The notes under the pieces: generated by a model
Database searches by the model: none
The model's input: the letters and a program-made list of their open reading frames with translations, nothing else
Told to the model about the DNA's origin: nothing
Program-made: the position numbers and the translations under genes
Assembly (NCBI RefSeq): GCF_900114495.1
Contig: NZ_FOZI01000002.1
Coordinates: 806,001-870,000, forward strand
Direction: 5' to 3'
Source of the DNA: Dyella sp. OK004
GTDB lineage: Bacteria > Pseudomonadota > Gammaproteobacteria > Xanthomonadales > Rhodanobacteraceae
DNA: 64,000 nt
In this document: piece by piece, positions 61,854 through 64,000 of the stretch
How positions within the stretch are numbered: the first letter of the stretch is position 1
Layout: each line of letters begins with the position of its first letter

Positions 61854-64000
61854 TTATTGTTTGCACGCAGGCGCGTCACACCATTCGTACCGGTCGCCGA
61901 AAAACTCGGAGATCGCTGCCCCGCGCCATTTGTCCCATGTATCTCCCCCGAAGACGTCTTCTGAAGCGCCGTGCCTTGCAAAAACACGATGGTGAAAGCG
62001 GCTGATATCCCCTTTGTCCACCATCAGCGGATGGTTCTCAGATGCCTCTACAAGACCAGCAACACGTTCTTTTGCAAGATCCTGTCGAATCCCATCCATC
62101 GCTTCGTCAACAATGGCTTGGGAAAGATTGCATGGCATAGGGGGTAGATGCGAACGAATCGAGCGCTCAAGCTTGTAATTTGTGATGTGAGTCAACGGAC
62201 CTCTAATGCCTGGCACATTCGCATTTGCAGCAACTTCACCGGCTCGACACGCATATGGGTCACCACCGGCACATGCCGCTCGGTAGTAGGAGCGATAGTC
62301 GCCAGCCGCCGCAAACGCTACTTCCTGTGGAGTGTTCCAGCATCCTCTAACGTTGCAAGCGAGTCCAAGCGGATCTATGCCAGTCAGGGGCGTATTTGCA
62401 ACGTATGCATAAGTGCTTAGCCCACCGCCGAGCCCTGTTGGATCGCTCTGTGGTGATCGGCCGGTTGCCGCGTCGTAGCTCCTGAAGCCCCAATTTGCCA
62501 ATTTTGACTCGGCATCGTAGTACTGGCCTGGGAGCCGCAGATTGAACACGTAGCCACCACTCGACGTCGGCTGCTGCTCCCCAAACGGATTGCCCTGATA
62601 GCTCCACTGCCAGAGGCTAGCTCCCGTACTGTCCGTAATCGCACGCGGTGTGCCGAACTCATCCGCATGGATGTAGTTCACAGTGCTCGTGGTGCTGTTG
62701 ATATCCACCACGGCAATGGGCAGGGTTCCTAGCCAGATGTAGTCGCGATTGGTCGTGCCGTATTCGCCGATCAACTGACTATTCTCGTCATAGGCAAATC
62801 GCTGACTGATGGCCTGCGGGAACGTCACGTTCTTGGTGATGCGCTGCCCTATCGCGTTGTAGCTGTAAATGGCGACGGTCTGACCATTCCGCTGCACCAC
62901 TGTCATGCGGTTATGACCGTTGTAACCGTAGCCGAAAGTTTCGCCTCCCGTTGCATTACCCGTGGTGTTGCCATTGGCGTCATAGGTCCGCGCGTCGCTA
63001 CCAATGCTGGTCAGCCAATGCATGCCACTCTGGTAGCCGTAGCTACCCGTCGCCAATCCACTCGCCGTCTTGCTCAATCGATCCCCGGTCTTACTGTAGG
63101 TGTAGCTCTCATTGTTGGGGCCGGTGACACCGGTGAGCCGATAAAGCGCGTCGTAGCTGTAGGTCTCGATCGCTGGGTTGGCACCTGATGCATTGCCCAA
63201 CGCCGTGGGGTTGCCCATCGCGCCGCGGGCGAAGTGCAGATTGAGCGCAGGGCTTACGACGTCGGTGAGGGCGTAATTGGCGTCGTAACTGCGCGTAACC
63301 GTCTGACCATTACCTAGGGTGTAGCTGGTGATCGGACCGAACGGCAAATACGTGATGTTGCTGACGACATTGCCGGCCGAAGTGCCCGGCGGAGTGACTG
63401 TTACGGTGGTGACCCGTCCTGCGCCATCCCGCGTGTACCGCGTCGTGGTCGTGCTCGGATTGATGACGCTGCTGAGACGATCAGCCAAGGTGTAGCTGTA
63501 CTGAGTCACATCGATCTGCGTGGACTGCCCTTGGCGCTTCAGGGTGACATTGCCACGCGCGTCGTAGCAGTAGACGGTGCTGACAGCGGTCTCGATCACG
63601 CGGGTGAGGCGGCCCACCGGCGTGGAGCCGACGCAGCCGGTGACGGTGTCGGACTCGTCGTAGTGGTAGGCCACGTTGAGCGTGGTGTCGGCGTAGCTCA
63701 CCGCGGTGAGGCGGTTGAGGGCGTCGTAGGTGCTGGTGCTGACGGTGCCCTTGGCGTCGGTGGTCTGGGTGCGGTTGCCGGCGGCGTCATAGACCACCTG
63801 CGTGGTGCCGGTGTCCGGGCTGTGCACGGCGGTGGCGTTGCCCAGGCCGTCGTAGTCGTAGGTAGTGTTGAGGCCATCCGGATCGCCCACGCCCAGCAGC
63901 TGGTCGCGCGCGTCGTAGGCGAACACGCTCTGGGTGTTCTGGGTGGCGGTATCGGTGCCGTTGTAGTTATCCAGCGTGCTGACCAGGCGGTTGAGGCCGT
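61854..64000 (-). CDS. Rhs-repeat protein, C-terminal part with variable tip
   Basis: The frame is open to the right edge, so the N terminus is missing; 715 or so residues are visible. YD/RHS repeats such as YDALNRLTAVSYADTT, YDGLGNATAVHSPDTG and RYTRDGAGRVTTV fill the first 500. The core ends in GLGGGLSTYAYVANTPLTGIDPLGL (encoded near 62361-62440), the conserved boundary before the tip. The remaining 168 residues (61854-62360) are unlike the core, hold seven Cys and include ISRFHHRVFARHG and DTWDKWRGAAISEFFGDRYEW. Rhs proteins form a shell that delivers such a tip by type VI secretion or other routes. The tip activity is unknown to me. Confidence 0.92.
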   Translation of the reverse strand, partial: GLNRLVSTLDNYNGTDTATQNTQSVFAYDARDQLLGVGDPDGLNTTYDYDGLGNATAVHSPDTGTTQVVYDAAGNRTQTTDAKGTVSTSTYDALNRLTAVSYADTTLNVAYHYDESDTVTGCVGSTPVGRLTRVIETAVSTVYCYDARGNVTLKRQGQSTQIDVTQYSYTLADRLSSVINPSTTTTRYTRDGAGRVTTVTVTPPGTSAGNVVSNITYLPFGPITSYTLGNGQTVTRSYDANYALTDVVSPALNLHFARGAMGNPTALGNASGANPAIETYSYDALYRLTGVTGPNNESYTYSKTGDRLSKTASGLATGSYGYQSGMHWLTSIGSDARTYDANGNTTGNATGGETFGYGYNGHNRMTVVQRNGQTVAIYSYNAIGQRITKNVTFPQAISQRFAYDENSQLIGEYGTTNRDYIWLGTLPIAVVDINSTTSTVNYIHADEFGTPRAITDSTGASLWQWSYQGNPFGEQQPTSSGGYVFNLRLPGQYYDAESKLANWGFRSYDAATGRSPQSDPTGLGGGLSTYAYVANTPLTGIDPLGLACNVRGCWNTPQEVAFAAAGDYRSYYRAACAGGDPYACRAGEVAANANVPGIRGPLTHITNYKLERSIRSHLPPMPCNLSQAIVDEAMDGIRQDLAKERVAGLVEASENHPLMVDKGDISRFHHRVFARHGASEDVFGGDTWDKWRGAAISEFFGDRYEWCDAPACKQ

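Noticed and set aside
61854-62360. Assigning the Rhs tip to a named polymorphic-toxin family
   Set aside because: I could not match its motifs to a family with certainty, so no name is given.

Overview
The window is chromosomal DNA of a high-GC gammaproteobacterium, most probably a member of the Xanthomonadales/Lysobacterales, family Rhodanobacteraceae (Dyella/Rhodanobacter/Luteibacter-like). The pilB-pilC-pilD-coaE order, a large TonB-dependent receptor, the RegB/RegA pair, the lgt-thyA-folA-nudix block, the gspN-hisN-nudE-cysQ-mazG block and abundant GTAGGAGCGCAC-type and REP-type inverted repeats all fit. The assignment rests on gene content and order, not on an rRNA gene; no rRNA or tRNA was recognised.

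Layout. 1-5.8 kb: end of a surface-polysaccharide cluster with lower GC than the rest (flippase end, three glycosyltransferases, two UDP-GlcNAc 2-epimerase-like proteins). 6-10.7 kb: type IV pilus assembly genes pilB, pilC, pilD, then coaE. 10.7-14 kb: reverse-strand lgt, thyA, folA and a Nudix-TenI fusion. 14-22 kb: an exported S9 peptidase, a large TonB receptor, a lemA/TPM operon and dgkA. 22-26 kb: a POT peptide transporter and the redox two-component pair RegB/RegA. 26-30 kb: a three-gene operon of TonB receptor, exported beta-propeller and thioredoxin-fold protein, tentatively for metal uptake. 30-36 kb: isoaspartyl peptidase, a BlaI/M56 regulatory pair with a recognisable operator, a fused CoA-transferase, and an OmpR-type two-component system. 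36-41 kb: the tesA/ybbA/ybbP locus with overlapping divergent start codons. 40.6-52 kb: GST with an SLC13-type carrier, a GIN-domain protein, the mazG operon, bioA, rsmE and an exported ATP-dependent ligase.

The accessory end (52-64 kb) is the most unusual part. An RcsC/BvgS-like hybrid kinase with its own Hpt domain is followed by three RcsB-like regulators; the third keeps only the receiver. Behind them lie a small exported protein, a small membrane protein and an exported ClpP-fold protein. Next come a RAYT-type transposase with repeated right-end sequences and the C-terminal half of an Rhs protein. The Rhs protein carries a 168-residue cysteine-rich tip that I could not assign, and it is followed 11 bases later by a gene for an exported protein that is the natural immunity candidate. 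The Rhs gene runs off the right edge.

How it fits together: envelope functions dominate, namely surface polysaccharide, pili, lipoprotein maturation, TonB transport, envelope-stress phosphorelay and contact-dependent toxin delivery. Housekeeping nucleotide and cofactor genes sit between them. Dispersed inverted repeats occupy many intergenic gaps, and the RAYT is a plausible source of mobility for some of them.
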